The notes under the pieces were generated by a model that did not search any database, was not told the DNA's origin, and saw nothing but the letters and a program-made list of their open reading frames with translations. From NCBI GenBank assembly GCA_019117305.1, contig DWZZ01000189.1, positions 1 through 43,763 of the forward strand: a stretch of DNA of 43,763 nucleotides, in the 5' to 3' direction. Source of the stretch: Candidatus Mediterraneibacter merdigallinarum. Lineage in GTDB: Bacteria; Bacillota; Clostridia; Lachnospirales; Lachnospiraceae. Below, piece by piece: positions 9,454 through 18,636 of the stretch; position 1 is the stretch's first letter, and each line of letters begins with the position of its first letter. A program made the translations under genes and the position numbers.

Positions 9454-9939
9454 ATGAGACTTTTCATAGCGATTCAGCTGTCTCCGGAGATGAAAAAGGC
9501 TCTGGTGGGCTGTATGCATGATCTGAAGAAGCAGGGAGTAGAAGGAAATTACGTTCCGGCTCAGAATCTGCATATGACTCTGGCCTTTATCGGAGAGTAT
9601 GACGACCCTGGCAAAGTAAAAGAAGTTATGGGAAAAGTTCCGCTTCCGGAATTCCGTCTGACTCTGGCGGATAAAGGAAATTTCGGCAATATTCTGTGGG
9701 CAGGCGTCAAGGGCAACCAGAAACTGAAAACATATGTCAGAGACCTGAGAGCCGCCCTGGCAGCGGCGGGAATTCCCTGCGAGAAGGATAAATTTGTCCC
9801 CCATATTACGTTGATCCGGAAATTTTCCGCGAAGAAACCGTATCAGTTTCACATGCCAAAGGCAGAGATGACTGTAAAAAAAGCTTCCCTTATGAAGTCA
9901 GAACAGAAGAACGGGAAAGTTATGTACAAAGAACTGTAA
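9454..9939 (+). CDS. thpR: RNA 2',3'-cyclic phosphodiesterase (2H family)
   Basis: Two HxT motifs: NLHMTLAFIGE and VPHITLIRKF; RBS AAGGAGG. Confidence 0.9.
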   Translation: MRLFIAIQLSPEMKKALVGCMHDLKKQGVEGNYVPAQNLHMTLAFIGEYDDPGKVKEVMGKVPLPEFRLTLADKGNFGNILWAGVKGNQKLKTYVRDLRAALAAAGIPCEKDKFVPHITLIRKFSAKKPYQFHMPKAEMTVKKASLMKSEQKNGKVMYKEL

Positions 9940-9974
9940 GAAAAGAAGTTTTTAAATTAATCCTGTTAGTATCG

Positions 9975-11192
9975 TTATATCTCAATCTCCGTCCCCTCCG
10001 CGATCCGCATCTCTGTATACAGTATTACCATATCCCCTTCTCTGAGAATCAGATTCCCGTTGGGGATCATGATCTTATCCCTTCGTTTTACAAGGACAAT
10101 AACAGAATGCCTGGAAATGTCCAGATCCCGTATGCGGTGCCCGTTCCAGGGATTATTTTTCTGCAGAGTAATCTCTTTTAGCCGGATATGATCTTTATCC
10201 TGGAAGGATTCCGCCGCCAGGACCATTACATCGTCCTCTTGGAGGACAAGATTGCCCCGGGGAACAAGAATCCGCTGGTTCCTCTGCACCACGGCAACAA
10301 TGACTCTTTCAGGCAGGTGAAGCTGGGCGATGCTCTTATTGATCCAGGGATCCCGGGATGTAAGGTGGATTTTGATAAAATGCACGTCTTCTTCCCGCCC
10401 GTATTCGGTCATCCGCTTGATGCGGGAGTACTGATCCACAAATCCCGCGGATATAATACCGGTAGGGATCGCCACCATGCCCACTCCCAGGAATGTGATA
10501 AAAATACCGAACAGTTTTCCAAGAGTGGTTATGGGATAGATATCCCCGTATCCGACGGTAAGCAGAGTGGATGCGGCCCACCAGATGCCGGAAAATGCGT
10601 TGGTAAATACTTCCGGCTGCGCTTCGTGTTCCAGGCTGTACATGCACAGGCTGGACGCAACCATGAGAATCAGTATGGTAAATACAGAGGAGAAGAGCTG
10701 CTGCCGTTTGCTGTTCAGTACTTCTGTAATCAGCCGGAAGGAATCATAGTAGGAATTGATCCGGAACAGCCGGAATACCCGCATGATTCTCAGCATCCGG
10801 AAAGCTACCGCTCCGGACGGGAAGAAGATCGGCAGATAATAGGGGAGAAAGGAAAGCATGTCCACGATTCCGGTAAAGGACAGGATATATTTGCGGACAG
10901 CCTTCAGACTGCCGGATTCCGGATGGGCATATTTTGCCGTCCATATCCGGAGCAGGTAGTCCAGGCAGAACATGACTACGGTAATATTTTCCAGAACAAG
11001 AAACAGACTGCCGTACCGCATCCGGTATTTTTCATATGTATAAAGAACACTGACAGCCAGGTTCAGGATAATCGTAATCAGATATACGAAATCATACACG
11101 CGGGCAGCCGGATCCGGCCTGCTTCTCACTTCAAGTATTTCGTAGACACGATATCTGATCTGTTCTTTTTTCCTGCTGTTCATATCGATCAA
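9975..11192 (-). CDS. voltage-gated-type potassium channel with C-terminal TrkA-C/RCK domains
   Basis: Selectivity filter TVGYGD; S4-like FRMLRIMRVFRLFRI; two TrkA-C-like repeats (LVLQEDDVMVLAAE / LILREGDMVILYTE). Confidence 0.9.
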   Translation of the reverse strand: MIDMNSRKKEQIRYRVYEILEVRSRPDPAARVYDFVYLITIILNLAVSVLYTYEKYRMRYGSLFLVLENITVVMFCLDYLLRIWTAKYAHPESGSLKAVRKYILSFTGIVDMLSFLPYYLPIFFPSGAVAFRMLRIMRVFRLFRINSYYDSFRLITEVLNSKRQQLFSSVFTILILMVASSLCMYSLEHEAQPEVFTNAFSGIWWAASTLLTVGYGDIYPITTLGKLFGIFITFLGVGMVAIPTGIISAGFVDQYSRIKRMTEYGREEDVHFIKIHLTSRDPWINKSIAQLHLPERVIVAVVQRNQRILVPRGNLVLQEDDVMVLAAESFQDKDHIRLKEITLQKNNPWNGHRIRDLDISRHSVIVLVKRRDKIMIPNGNLILREGDMVILYTEMRIAEGTEIEI

Positions 11193-11392
11193 TCCCCCAC
11201 AATTAATCCGAAATAAATGATTTCAGGTCTTACTAATAGAGTAGACAAACCCAGGCGAAAAAACAAGTGATAATTGAACCTTTTCAGGCAAAACAGCAGC
11301 GGTTTATTCCGAATGCCAGGCTATGCGGTTCAGTCTCACTGAAGGAAGTCTGCCGCAGAGAAAAAAAGAGAAAAATAGTCGCACAAGAATGA

Positions 11393-11421
11393 TTGCCGTC
11401 TGTCCCTAAACATGGTATAGT
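11393..11421 (+). promoter_or_regulatory. promoter of phosphohexomutase gene
   Basis: TTGCCG, 17-nt spacer, TATAGT. Confidence 0.6.
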
Positions 11422-11432
11422 GTTAGTAAGTA

Positions 11433-11449
11433 TTGTGATTTTTTCACAA
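11433..11449. promoter_or_regulatory. palindrome TTGTGA-N5-TCACAA just downstream of the promoter
   Basis: TTGTGATTTTTTCACAA. Confidence 0.45.
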
Positions 11450-11483
11450 AAAAATTATAAGAAAAGTAATAGGAGTGGTAAAA

Positions 11484-13166
11484 ATGTATCAGGAAGAGTA
11501 TAAGCGCTGGATGGAAGCCGACCTGGAAGACCCGGATCTGAAACCGGAATTATCCAGAATTGAAGGAAATGACGATGAGATCAAAGAACGTTTTGCAGTT
11601 GCACTGAAGTTCGGTACAGCAGGTCTGAGAGGCGTACTCGGCGCAGGAACAAACCGTATGAATATTTACGTAGTCCGTCAGGCTACACAGGGACTTGCCA
11701 ACTGGGTAAAGACACAGGGAGGAACCCAGACGGTGGCGATCAGTTACGACAGCCGTATCAAGAGTGACGTATTCGCAAAGAACGCGGCAGGCGTTCTGGC
11801 GGCAAATGGCATTAAAGTAAGAATCTATGACGCGCTGATGCCCGTGCCGGCCCTTTCATTCGCGACACGCTACTATAACTGCAATGCAGGCATTATGGTG
11901 ACAGCTTCCCACAATCCCGCAAAATACAATGGATACAAGGCTTACGGGCCGGATGGATGCCAGATGACAGATGATGCGGCAGCCATTGTATACGACGAGA
12001 TCCTGAAGACAGATATCCTGACAGGCGCGAAATACATGTCCTTTGCGGAAGGCGTTGAGGAAGGACTGATCCGCTTCGTAGGAGACGACTGCAAGCGGGC
12101 TCTTTATGATGCTATTGAGTCAAGACAGGTTCGTCCGGGCCTTTGTAAAACAGCAGGCCTGAAGCTGGTATACAGCCCGCTGAACGGTTCCGGACTTGTA
12201 CCGGTAACTCAGGTGTTAAAAGATATTGGTGTTACAGATATTACCATCGTACCGGATCAGGAGTATCCGAACGGTTACTTTACCACATGCAGCTATCCGA
12301 ATCCGGAGATCTTTGAGGCTCTGGAGCAGGGACTTAACCTGGCAAAAGAGACAGGCGCGGATCTGATGCTTGCAACTGATCCGGACGCGGACCGTGTAGG
12401 CATTGCCATGAAGTGTCCGGACGGTTCCTATGAACTGGTAAGCGGAAATGAAGTAGGCGTTCTTCTTCTTGATTATATCTGCGCGGGACGTATTGAGAAG
12501 GGCACTATGCCGGAGAAAGCCGTTGCGGTAAAATCCATTGTATCCACACCGCTGGCTGACGCCATTGCGGAGCACTATGGAGTAGAGCTTCGGAGCGTTC
12601 TGACCGGATTCAAGTGGATCGGCGATCAGATCGCGCAGCTGGAAGAGGCAGGAGAAGTGGACCGCTTTATCTTCGGTTTTGAAGAGAGCTACGGATATCT
12701 GGCAGGACCGTATGTACGTGATAAAGATGCGGTTATCGGTTCCATGCTGATCTGCGAGATGGCTGCTTACTATAGAAGCATCGGCAGCTCACTGAAGCAG
12801 AGAATGGAAGAAATCTACGCGCAGTACGGACGTTACCTCAACAAGGTTGACAGCTTCGAATTCCCGGGATTAAGCGGAATGGACAAGATGGCAGGAATCA
12901 TGCAGGGACTTCGTGAGAACCCGCTTACAGAGGTTGCGGGATACAAAGTAGTAAGTGTAACAGATTATACGAAACCGGAGGAGACAGGCCTTCCGTCAGC
13001 AAATGTACTGATCTACAAGTTGGAGAACAACGAGACTGTTATCGTTCGTCCTTCCGGAACAGAGCCGAAGATTAAGATCTATTACACAACACTGGGTAAA
13101 GATCTGGCAGAGGCACAGGCAGAGAAAGACAAGCTTGCGGAAGCACTGAAGCCGGTTATGGCGTAA
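11484..13166 (+). CDS. phosphoglucomutase/phosphomannomutase (alpha-D-phosphohexomutase)
   Basis: TASHNPAKYNGYK active-site loop, DPDADR metal loop, GFEES sugar loop, RPSGTEPKIK; RBS AGGAG 8 nt before ATG 11484. Confidence 0.93.
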   Translation: MYQEEYKRWMEADLEDPDLKPELSRIEGNDDEIKERFAVALKFGTAGLRGVLGAGTNRMNIYVVRQATQGLANWVKTQGGTQTVAISYDSRIKSDVFAKNAAGVLAANGIKVRIYDALMPVPALSFATRYYNCNAGIMVTASHNPAKYNGYKAYGPDGCQMTDDAAAIVYDEILKTDILTGAKYMSFAEGVEEGLIRFVGDDCKRALYDAIESRQVRPGLCKTAGLKLVYSPLNGSGLVPVTQVLKDIGVTDITIVPDQEYPNGYFTTCSYPNPEIFEALEQGLNLAKETGADLMLATDPDADRVGIAMKCPDGSYELVSGNEVGVLLLDYICAGRIEKGTMPEKAVAVKSIVSTPLADAIAEHYGVELRSVLTGFKWIGDQIAQLEEAGEVDRFIFGFEESYGYLAGPYVRDKDAVIGSMLICEMAAYYRSIGSSLKQRMEEIYAQYGRYLNKVDSFEFPGLSGMDKMAGIMQGLRENPLTEVAGYKVVSVTDYTKPEETGLPSANVLIYKLENNETVIVRPSGTEPKIKIYYTTLGKDLAEAQAEKDKLAEALKPVMA

Positions 13167-13191
13167 CAGCGGATCAGCTGTTTATATAGGT

Positions 13192-13410
13192 GGTATTTTA
13201 ACTTTCCCTGCTGGGACGGACGGTCAGATCGGAGAATTTTTCATTACCGGCCGGTGCCGGGGCTGCGGTACCTGCGTCAGCAGATGTCCGCAGAAATGTA
13301 TTGATATGACAGGAATCCCTTTCACTATCCGGCAGGAGCACTGTCTGCACTGCGGAAACTGTATGGAAGCGTGTCCGTTTGACGCTGTGAAGAAAAGGAA
13401 TTCTATATGA
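13192..13410 (+). pseudogene. start-less 2[4Fe-4S] ferredoxin fragment
   Basis: Manual translation ...GEFFITGRCRGCGTCVSRCPQKCIDMTGIPFTIRQEHCLHCGNCMEACPFDAVKKRNSI*; two CxxCxxCxxxCP clusters; no ATG/GTG/TTG start near 13192. Confidence 0.65.
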
Positions 13411-13460
13411 CAGCGAAAGCCATAATGAAAGATGGCCTCCGTTTTTAAACCGATAAAAAG

Positions 13461-13510
13461 AAACGTGTATGTCACACTATATGATCCATAGTGCGGCATA
13501 CACGTTTTTT
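13461..13510 (+). terminator. strong intrinsic terminator
   Basis: AAACGTGTATG..CACTAT / ATAGTG..CATACACGTTTTTT. Confidence 0.85.
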
Positions 13511-13638
13511 AATTTCAAAAGAAAATTTCAATTAATATTTCAGAAACAAAACAGAAATATTTCTTCAACGCTGCGGCGGTATCTTTATATCGTCGAAAGG
13601 AAATACAGGAAAACAAAAAGAGAAAGGAAGCATGAAAA

Positions 13639-13905
13639 ATGGCAAAATCAAAGCTTGTAAAAGCAAACGAAAAGATCGCCGATGCAGTTGTCGGCGGCTA
13701 TAAGAAAATCGAGGAAGGAGTAGTCGGGGGCTACAAAAAGATTGAGAACGGCGCGGTCAGCGGATTTACAAAAATCTCAGATTCTTTTGTAGATCAGTTT
13801 CTGACAAAAGACGGCGAAACGGTAGAAGAAGCAAAGACGAGACTCGCAGCGGAGCAGCAGGAAAGAGAGGCGGAAAGAAAAGCAAAACAGGAGGGAAAAA
13901 GATAA
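13639..13905 (+). CDS. small soluble protein with VVGGYKKIEEG repeats
   Basis: MAKSKLVKANEKIADAVVGGYKKIEEGVVGGYKKIENGAVSGFTKI; RBS GAAAGGAAG. Confidence 0.75.
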   Translation: MAKSKLVKANEKIADAVVGGYKKIEEGVVGGYKKIENGAVSGFTKISDSFVDQFLTKDGETVEEAKTRLAAEQQEREAERKAKQEGKR

Positions 13906-14102
13906 TGAAAAAGAGCAGTTTTGTAGCAATGATTTTAAGCACGATCGGAGGTATTTTATTCGCGCTGGGTATGTGCATGGCACTGATTCCCGAGTGGAAC
14001 GCATTCCGGCCGGGAGTTGTTATGGGAGTGATCGGTGTGGTTGTTCTCCTGATCATGGTGCTTGTGTGGAGAAAGGTTCCGGTTGGAACGGTGCGCCGCT
14101 AA
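13905..14102 (+). CDS. small two-TM membrane protein
   Basis: 1-nt TAATG overlap with preceding stop; two hydrophobic helices. Confidence 0.75.
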   Translation: MKKSSFVAMILSTIGGILFALGMCMALIPEWNAFRPGVVMGVIGVVVLLIMVLVWRKVPVGTVRR

Positions 14103-14113
14103 AGATGATATAT

Positions 14114-14149
14114 AAGCGCAAAATGGATTTCCCCAATTTTGCGCTTTTT
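14114..14149 (+). terminator. intrinsic terminator
   Basis: AAGCGCAAAAT ... ATTTTGCGCTTTTTG. Confidence 0.8.
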
Positions 14150-14312
14150 GTTTTCCCTTCAAGTGCATTTTCGCCTCGTGTTCCGACCATTTACACAATA
14201 TGACTTGCAATTTGATTTGACTGTTGCTATAGTATACTTTGTAAACTCCGATATAGAAGCGATAGTATAATTACAAAACTTCGTTGGAAACATAGTATTA
14301 TGGAGGTGTATT

Positions 14313-15773
14313 ATGGCGATTGTAAATGATGAACAGGTCATGAAAGTATTGCGGCAGTATAACCCTTGGTGGCGCACACCTTCTGCCATCAAGGATGAAA
14401 GCAAGCCGCAAAAGAGACTGGCCTATTACGAGGCTTTGAAAACGCTCACCCACAAGAGCATCCGAAGGTTTGCCGTTTTATCCGGCATGAGGCGCGTGGG
14501 CAAGACGACGATTCTGTATCAGATCATCGACCACCTGATTGACGAAGGCATAAATCCCAGAAACATCCTGTACGCCACCTTTGATAATCCGATTCTGAAA
14601 CTCGTCAATGCGGAAAATGTTCTGTCCATTTATGAGACGATGTACCCCATTGAAGGCACAAGGTATATCCTTTTTGATGAAGTGCAGTACACCGAAAACT
14701 GGGAACTCTGGATGAAGGTGATTTATGACAGCCGGAAGGATATTCGGCTGATTGCCACGGGATCCGCCAGCCCTGTCTTAGAAAAGGGTTCCGCAGACAG
14801 TGGTACGGGGCGGTGGAGCGTTCTCAAAATTCCTACCATGTCTTTTTATGAGTATTGCAGGCTGCTTGATCTGGATTTGCCGCTCCTGCCGGATGATTTA
14901 CGCTTATCCGAGCTTAAAAGTATGAGTCCGGCGCAGCTTGGCGATTTGATGGATCAATTCACTCCGCTGCAAAATCATTTTAACCGTTATCTTATGATCG
15001 GCGGTTTTCCAGAGCTGGTGTTATCGGACGATGACGCCTACGCACAAAGAATGCTGCGGGAAGATGTGGTGGATAAGGTAATCAAGCGGGATGTGCTGTC
15101 CCTCTTTAATATCCGAAGCCCGCTGTTGATGGAAAAACTGTTTCTCTATCTGTGTATGAACTCCACGGAGATTTTTAACGCAACGACGGCGGCAAAAGAA
15201 CTGGAGAATACCTCTATCACAACGATTGACAGCTACATCAAGGCGCTGGAGATGTCCAATCTCATTTATCTGGCAAAGCCGATGGATGTGGGCAGCAAAG
15301 GCGCTCTAAAAGGGAAGCCGAAAATTTTTATTGCAGATGCAGCTATCCGCAATGCAGTGCTGATGATTGACGATGTGCTTTCGGACGAAAAGGAACTGGG
15401 CGCAATGGTGGAAACCACCGTCTACAAGCATATGGTTTCCTTCTATCAGGGCAGCACGGCAAGCCTCGGCTATTTCAGAAAGGCAAAGGACAATCAGAAA
15501 GAGGTCGATGTGGTGGTAGAGCTTCCCCGCCAGAAGATTCTCTGCGAAGTGAAATACCGTAACAATTCTCACATTGCGGCAACGGATGCCATTGTCGAGC
15601 TATGCCAGGACGAAAAATCCAAAGTCACTGACGCTTTTTTAATCACAAAACGGCTTGACGATTTTGGCGTCACCAAACATGAAACAAAAGTACCCATTCT
15701 GCGCGTCCCTGCCACCGCTTTCCTCTATATCTTAGGAAAGACAGAAGCAGAGGGACAAAACGGAAAACTATAA
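14313..15773 (+). CDS. AAA-type ATPase with DUF4143-like C-terminal region
   Basis: Walker A GMRRVGKTTIL, Walker B YILFDEVQ, C-terminal VDVVVELPRQKILCEVKYRN; RBS GGAGG. Confidence 0.88.
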   Translation: MAIVNDEQVMKVLRQYNPWWRTPSAIKDESKPQKRLAYYEALKTLTHKSIRRFAVLSGMRRVGKTTILYQIIDHLIDEGINPRNILYATFDNPILKLVNAENVLSIYETMYPIEGTRYILFDEVQYTENWELWMKVIYDSRKDIRLIATGSASPVLEKGSADSGTGRWSVLKIPTMSFYEYCRLLDLDLPLLPDDLRLSELKSMSPAQLGDLMDQFTPLQNHFNRYLMIGGFPELVLSDDDAYAQRMLREDVVDKVIKRDVLSLFNIRSPLLMEKLFLYLCMNSTEIFNATTAAKELENTSITTIDSYIKALEMSNLIYLAKPMDVGSKGALKGKPKIFIADAAIRNAVLMIDDVLSDEKELGAMVETTVYKHMVSFYQGSTASLGYFRKAKDNQKEVDVVVELPRQKILCEVKYRNNSHIAATDAIVELCQDEKSKVTDAFLITKRLDDFGVTKHETKVPILRVPATAFLYILGKTEAEGQNGKL

Positions 15774-15852
15774 GACTCACAGAAAAAATAACGCTCACTG
15801 AAATGGTGGGCGTTATTTTTTATCCCAAAATTCAAAGAAAGCGAGGTAAGCA

Positions 15853-16085
15853 ATGGAGCAATACCAACTTGTAATTGCAGAAAAGCCCAGCGTTGCACAG
15901 GCTTTGGCCGCAGTGCTGGGTGCGAAAAAGAAGCAAGATGGCTATCTGGAAGGTAACGGCTGGCTTGTATCGTGGTGCGTCGGCCATTTGGTAGAACTGG
16001 CGCAGCCGGAAGCCTATGATGAAAAATACGCAAAATGGAGATATGACGATCTGCCGATTCTCCCTGCAAGCTGGAAATATCAAGT
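15853..16085 (+). pseudogene. DNA topoisomerase III N-terminal (TOPRIM) fragment
   Basis: QLVIAEKPSVAQALAAVLGAKKK...VGHLVELAQPEAYDEKYAKWRYDDLPILPASWKYQV, then the frame ends at once. Confidence 0.8.
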
Positions 16086-16562
16086 AAGGCCATCAGCTAT
16101 CTAAAAGAACATGACGATATGAGCTATGAGACATTGCAGGCTAAAACCGCCGCGGCTACTTCCAGATTCAACGAATTATCGAAGCAGATCAAAGCAATGG
16201 AAACACGCCTCACGGATAACGGCGAACTGCAAAAACAGATTATCAACTATTCCAAAACACGCGCCGTTTACACTGCATATCGCAAAGCAGGCTACAGCAA
16301 AAAATTTCGCGCCGAACATGAAGCGGACATTCTAATCCATCAGGCAGCGAAAAAATATTTCGACGGGTTGGGCGTACAAAAGCTGCCTACCGTTAAGGCG
16401 CTGCGGGAAGAATATGCCGAAGTGCTGGAGGCAAAAAGAAAAGCCTATGCCGAGTATAAACAGGCACGGGCTGAAATGCGGGAACTGCAAAATGTGCAGG
16501 CCAATATTGACTATCTGCTCGGGCATTCTACCGGCAGAGAAAACGCCAGAGAGCGGCAATAA
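16086..16562 (+). pseudogene. relaxase/mobilisation protein C-terminal fragment
   Basis: Frame open upstream of track start: KAISYLKEHDDMSYETLQAKTAAATSRFNELSKQIKAMETRL...; no catalytic His motif present. Confidence 0.65.
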
Positions 16563-16673
16563 GATACGAAAAGGAGGCATATCTGTGCTTATGGTTTTTC
16601 AGCGTCCGCAGGACGCGCAGCCGTCACCGAAGGGGACGATCTTGGGGGCTTGGGGGTTATCCCTCAACAAGCG

Positions 16674-16722
16674 TTTTGGCGGGTTTTCTACCCGCCAAAA
16701 TCGCAAACATGTACATGTTTGC
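16674..16722. repeat. two adjacent perfect inverted repeats in mobile-element remnant
   Basis: TTTTGGCGGGT-TTTCT-ACCCGCCAAAA (16674-16700) and GCAAACATGTACATGTTTGC (16703-16722). Confidence 0.75.
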
Positions 16723-17021
16723 ATTGCTTGTCGGTATTGTCCCGCGGGATAAAAGCGGTTATACCAAAAGTCAGATTATCCCGAATTATATGAACTATTG
16801 TAGCCCTTTCCTCGTTCTCCCCTCTAATACTACAATTTTCAAGGAAACAAATGGCTATGGATAAGGAAATGAGATAGGTTTTTCCTTCTAAGTATGCGAA
16901 CAGTTTTTGGATCATACGAAATGACGCAACTCTTTTTTGATTGGCGAATGTGGCAATCACATTTTGCTCTAACAGTGAAAAATTCAAACAAGAAGTTCAA
17001 GAAAAATTACGGTTTATGCAC

Positions 17022-17050
17022 TTGTAAAACTACGGATATTCGCATATAAT
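17022..17050 (+). promoter_or_regulatory. sigma-A-type promoter
   Basis: TTGTAA, 17-nt spacer, TATAAT. Confidence 0.6.
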
Positions 17051-17090
17051 ATAGCTTGTATTGTTGTATCAACCAAAAGGGAGGCGGCGT

Positions 17091-17282
17091 ATGAAAGGAT
17101 ATCTTTCCATCCGGGAAATTTCCTATAAATGGGGCGTATCGGAGCGCCGTGTTAATCAATATTGCACACAGGGACGCATTCCAGGTGCAGAGCGTTTTGG
17201 ACGCTCTTGGGCAATCCCGGAAAATGCCGTAAAACCGGCGGATCCCCGGAAAGCAAACCGCACAAAAGAGAAAGACGTATGA
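17091..17282 (+). CDS. small HTH DNA-binding protein (excisionase/MerR-like)
   Basis: MKGYLSIREISYKWGVSERRVNQYCTQGRIPGAERFGRSWAIPENAVKP; RBS GGGAGG before ATG 17091. Confidence 0.75.
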   Translation: MKGYLSIREISYKWGVSERRVNQYCTQGRIPGAERFGRSWAIPENAVKPADPRKANRTKEKDV

Positions 17283-17346
17283 TGTGCCGTTTGCAGCAGG
17301 AACCGAATACAGGTAAATTCCAACCAAATACAGAGGAGGTTTCGCC

Positions 17347-18633
17347 TTGAAGTCGTTTTTTAAGAAATTACATATCCGGTTTTTCGACTGGCCTCTGGAT
17401 TTTCGTGTTCGACTGTTTCACATACTGGCCTTTGGCGGCATCGCCATCAGTTTTTTTACAGTGATTATCAGTCTAATCATGGGCATGTGGGAAACCGCAG
17501 GACTGGCTGCCGTTCTGATTGCCTTTTCCCTGGGGCTAATCCTGTTCACCCAGAGGACAGGCAAGTACCAGGCAGCTTACTTCCTCACCGTCACGGTCAT
17601 TTTTATGGTGGTTTTGCCAATGATGTTCTTCACTTCGGGCGGTCACCGCAGCGGCATGCCATCGATTTTCCTTCTGGCTGTACTCTTTACAGTGCTGATG
17701 ATAAAGGGAAAGGCGGCGCTCCTGATTTCCCTGCTGGAAATCGCGGAATATTCCGCCGTGTGCGTTTTTGCCTATTATCATCCGGAATTTGTAACCCATT
17801 ATGAAACAGAAGGCCAAATATTGGTAGACATTATTTTTGCTTTCACCTGTGTCAGCCTGATTTGCGGCGTGGTGCTCTTCTTTCATTTAAGGGAGTATGA
17901 CCGCCAGCGTGAGCTGCTGTATGAGCAGAACGAAAAACTGCGGCGTTACGATGCCTCCCGTTCTGTCTTTCTGACTACCGTATCCCACGAGGTGAAAAAT
18001 CCTCTGAATGCCATCAATCTCTACGCCCGCGACACTTTGGAACTGATGGGCGAGGAAGATCCGGACGCTTTGATGATCCAGAGTAACCAGCAGGTCATCG
18101 AAAAAATGGTGGTGCGCATCGACCGCATTCTGACCGACCTAAAAGATACCGTGGCCATAGAGCAGGGGCGTCTGGCGTTGAACCTTGCGCCCATGCGGCT
18201 TAGTAAACTGTTGAAGGAAGTCTCGGGCACCTACTTCGGCAAAGATGCTTCCGGCGGCAACGAGCTTGTATTGGATATAGACGAAAGCCTACTTCCGATC
18301 AGCGCAGATTACGCAAGGATCGTACAAGTGGTTACAAACCTGTTGTCCAATGCCATACAACATACAAAAGCCGGCAGAATCAGGATTTCCCTCTATAAGC
18401 AGGACGGTGAGCAGATCGTCGTTATTGCCGATAATGGCGAAGGAATGAAGGAGGAGCTGCAGGAGCAGGTATTTAAAGGGTACATATCCTCGGACAAAGA
18501 ATACTGGCGCCACGGCATCGGCCTGTATGTATCCCACCAGATTGTAGAAGCCCATGGTGGCAGGATCTGGATTGAAAGTAAACTGGGGGAAGGCACTACG
18601 GTAACCTTTACCCTGCCTGATGAGGAGAAATAA
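17347..18633 (+). CDS. membrane sensor histidine kinase
   Basis: Multiple N-terminal TMs; HisKA TTVSHEVKNPLNAI; HATPase DNGEGM and GIGLYVSHQIV. Confidence 0.9.
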   Translation: MKSFFKKLHIRFFDWPLDFRVRLFHILAFGGIAISFFTVIISLIMGMWETAGLAAVLIAFSLGLILFTQRTGKYQAAYFLTVTVIFMVVLPMMFFTSGGHRSGMPSIFLLAVLFTVLMIKGKAALLISLLEIAEYSAVCVFAYYHPEFVTHYETEGQILVDIIFAFTCVSLICGVVLFFHLREYDRQRELLYEQNEKLRRYDASRSVFLTTVSHEVKNPLNAINLYARDTLELMGEEDPDALMIQSNQQVIEKMVVRIDRILTDLKDTVAIEQGRLALNLAPMRLSKLLKEVSGTYFGKDASGGNELVLDIDESLLPISADYARIVQVVTNLLSNAIQHTKAGRIRISLYKQDGEQIVVIADNGEGMKEELQEQVFKGYISSDKEYWRHGIGLYVSHQIVEAHGGRIWIESKLGEGTTVTFTLPDEEK

Positions 18634-18636
18634 GCT

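Noticed and set aside
10188-11216. Plus-strand 342-aa ORF opposite the K+ channel
   Set aside because: Channel motifs (TVGYGD, S4) on minus strand are decisive; the plus frame has no recognisable domain
13639-13790. Short tandem coding repeats considered as a CRISPR-like array
   Set aside because: Repeats are in-frame peptide repeats without spacers
14313-15773. Considered the DUF4143-type ATPase as part of a phage-defence system
   Set aside because: No partner nuclease or toxin next to it; family is widespread and functionally vague
16688-16987. 99-aa minus-strand ORF in mobile-element remnant
   Set aside because: Partly made of the palindrome block; no RBS or family recognised
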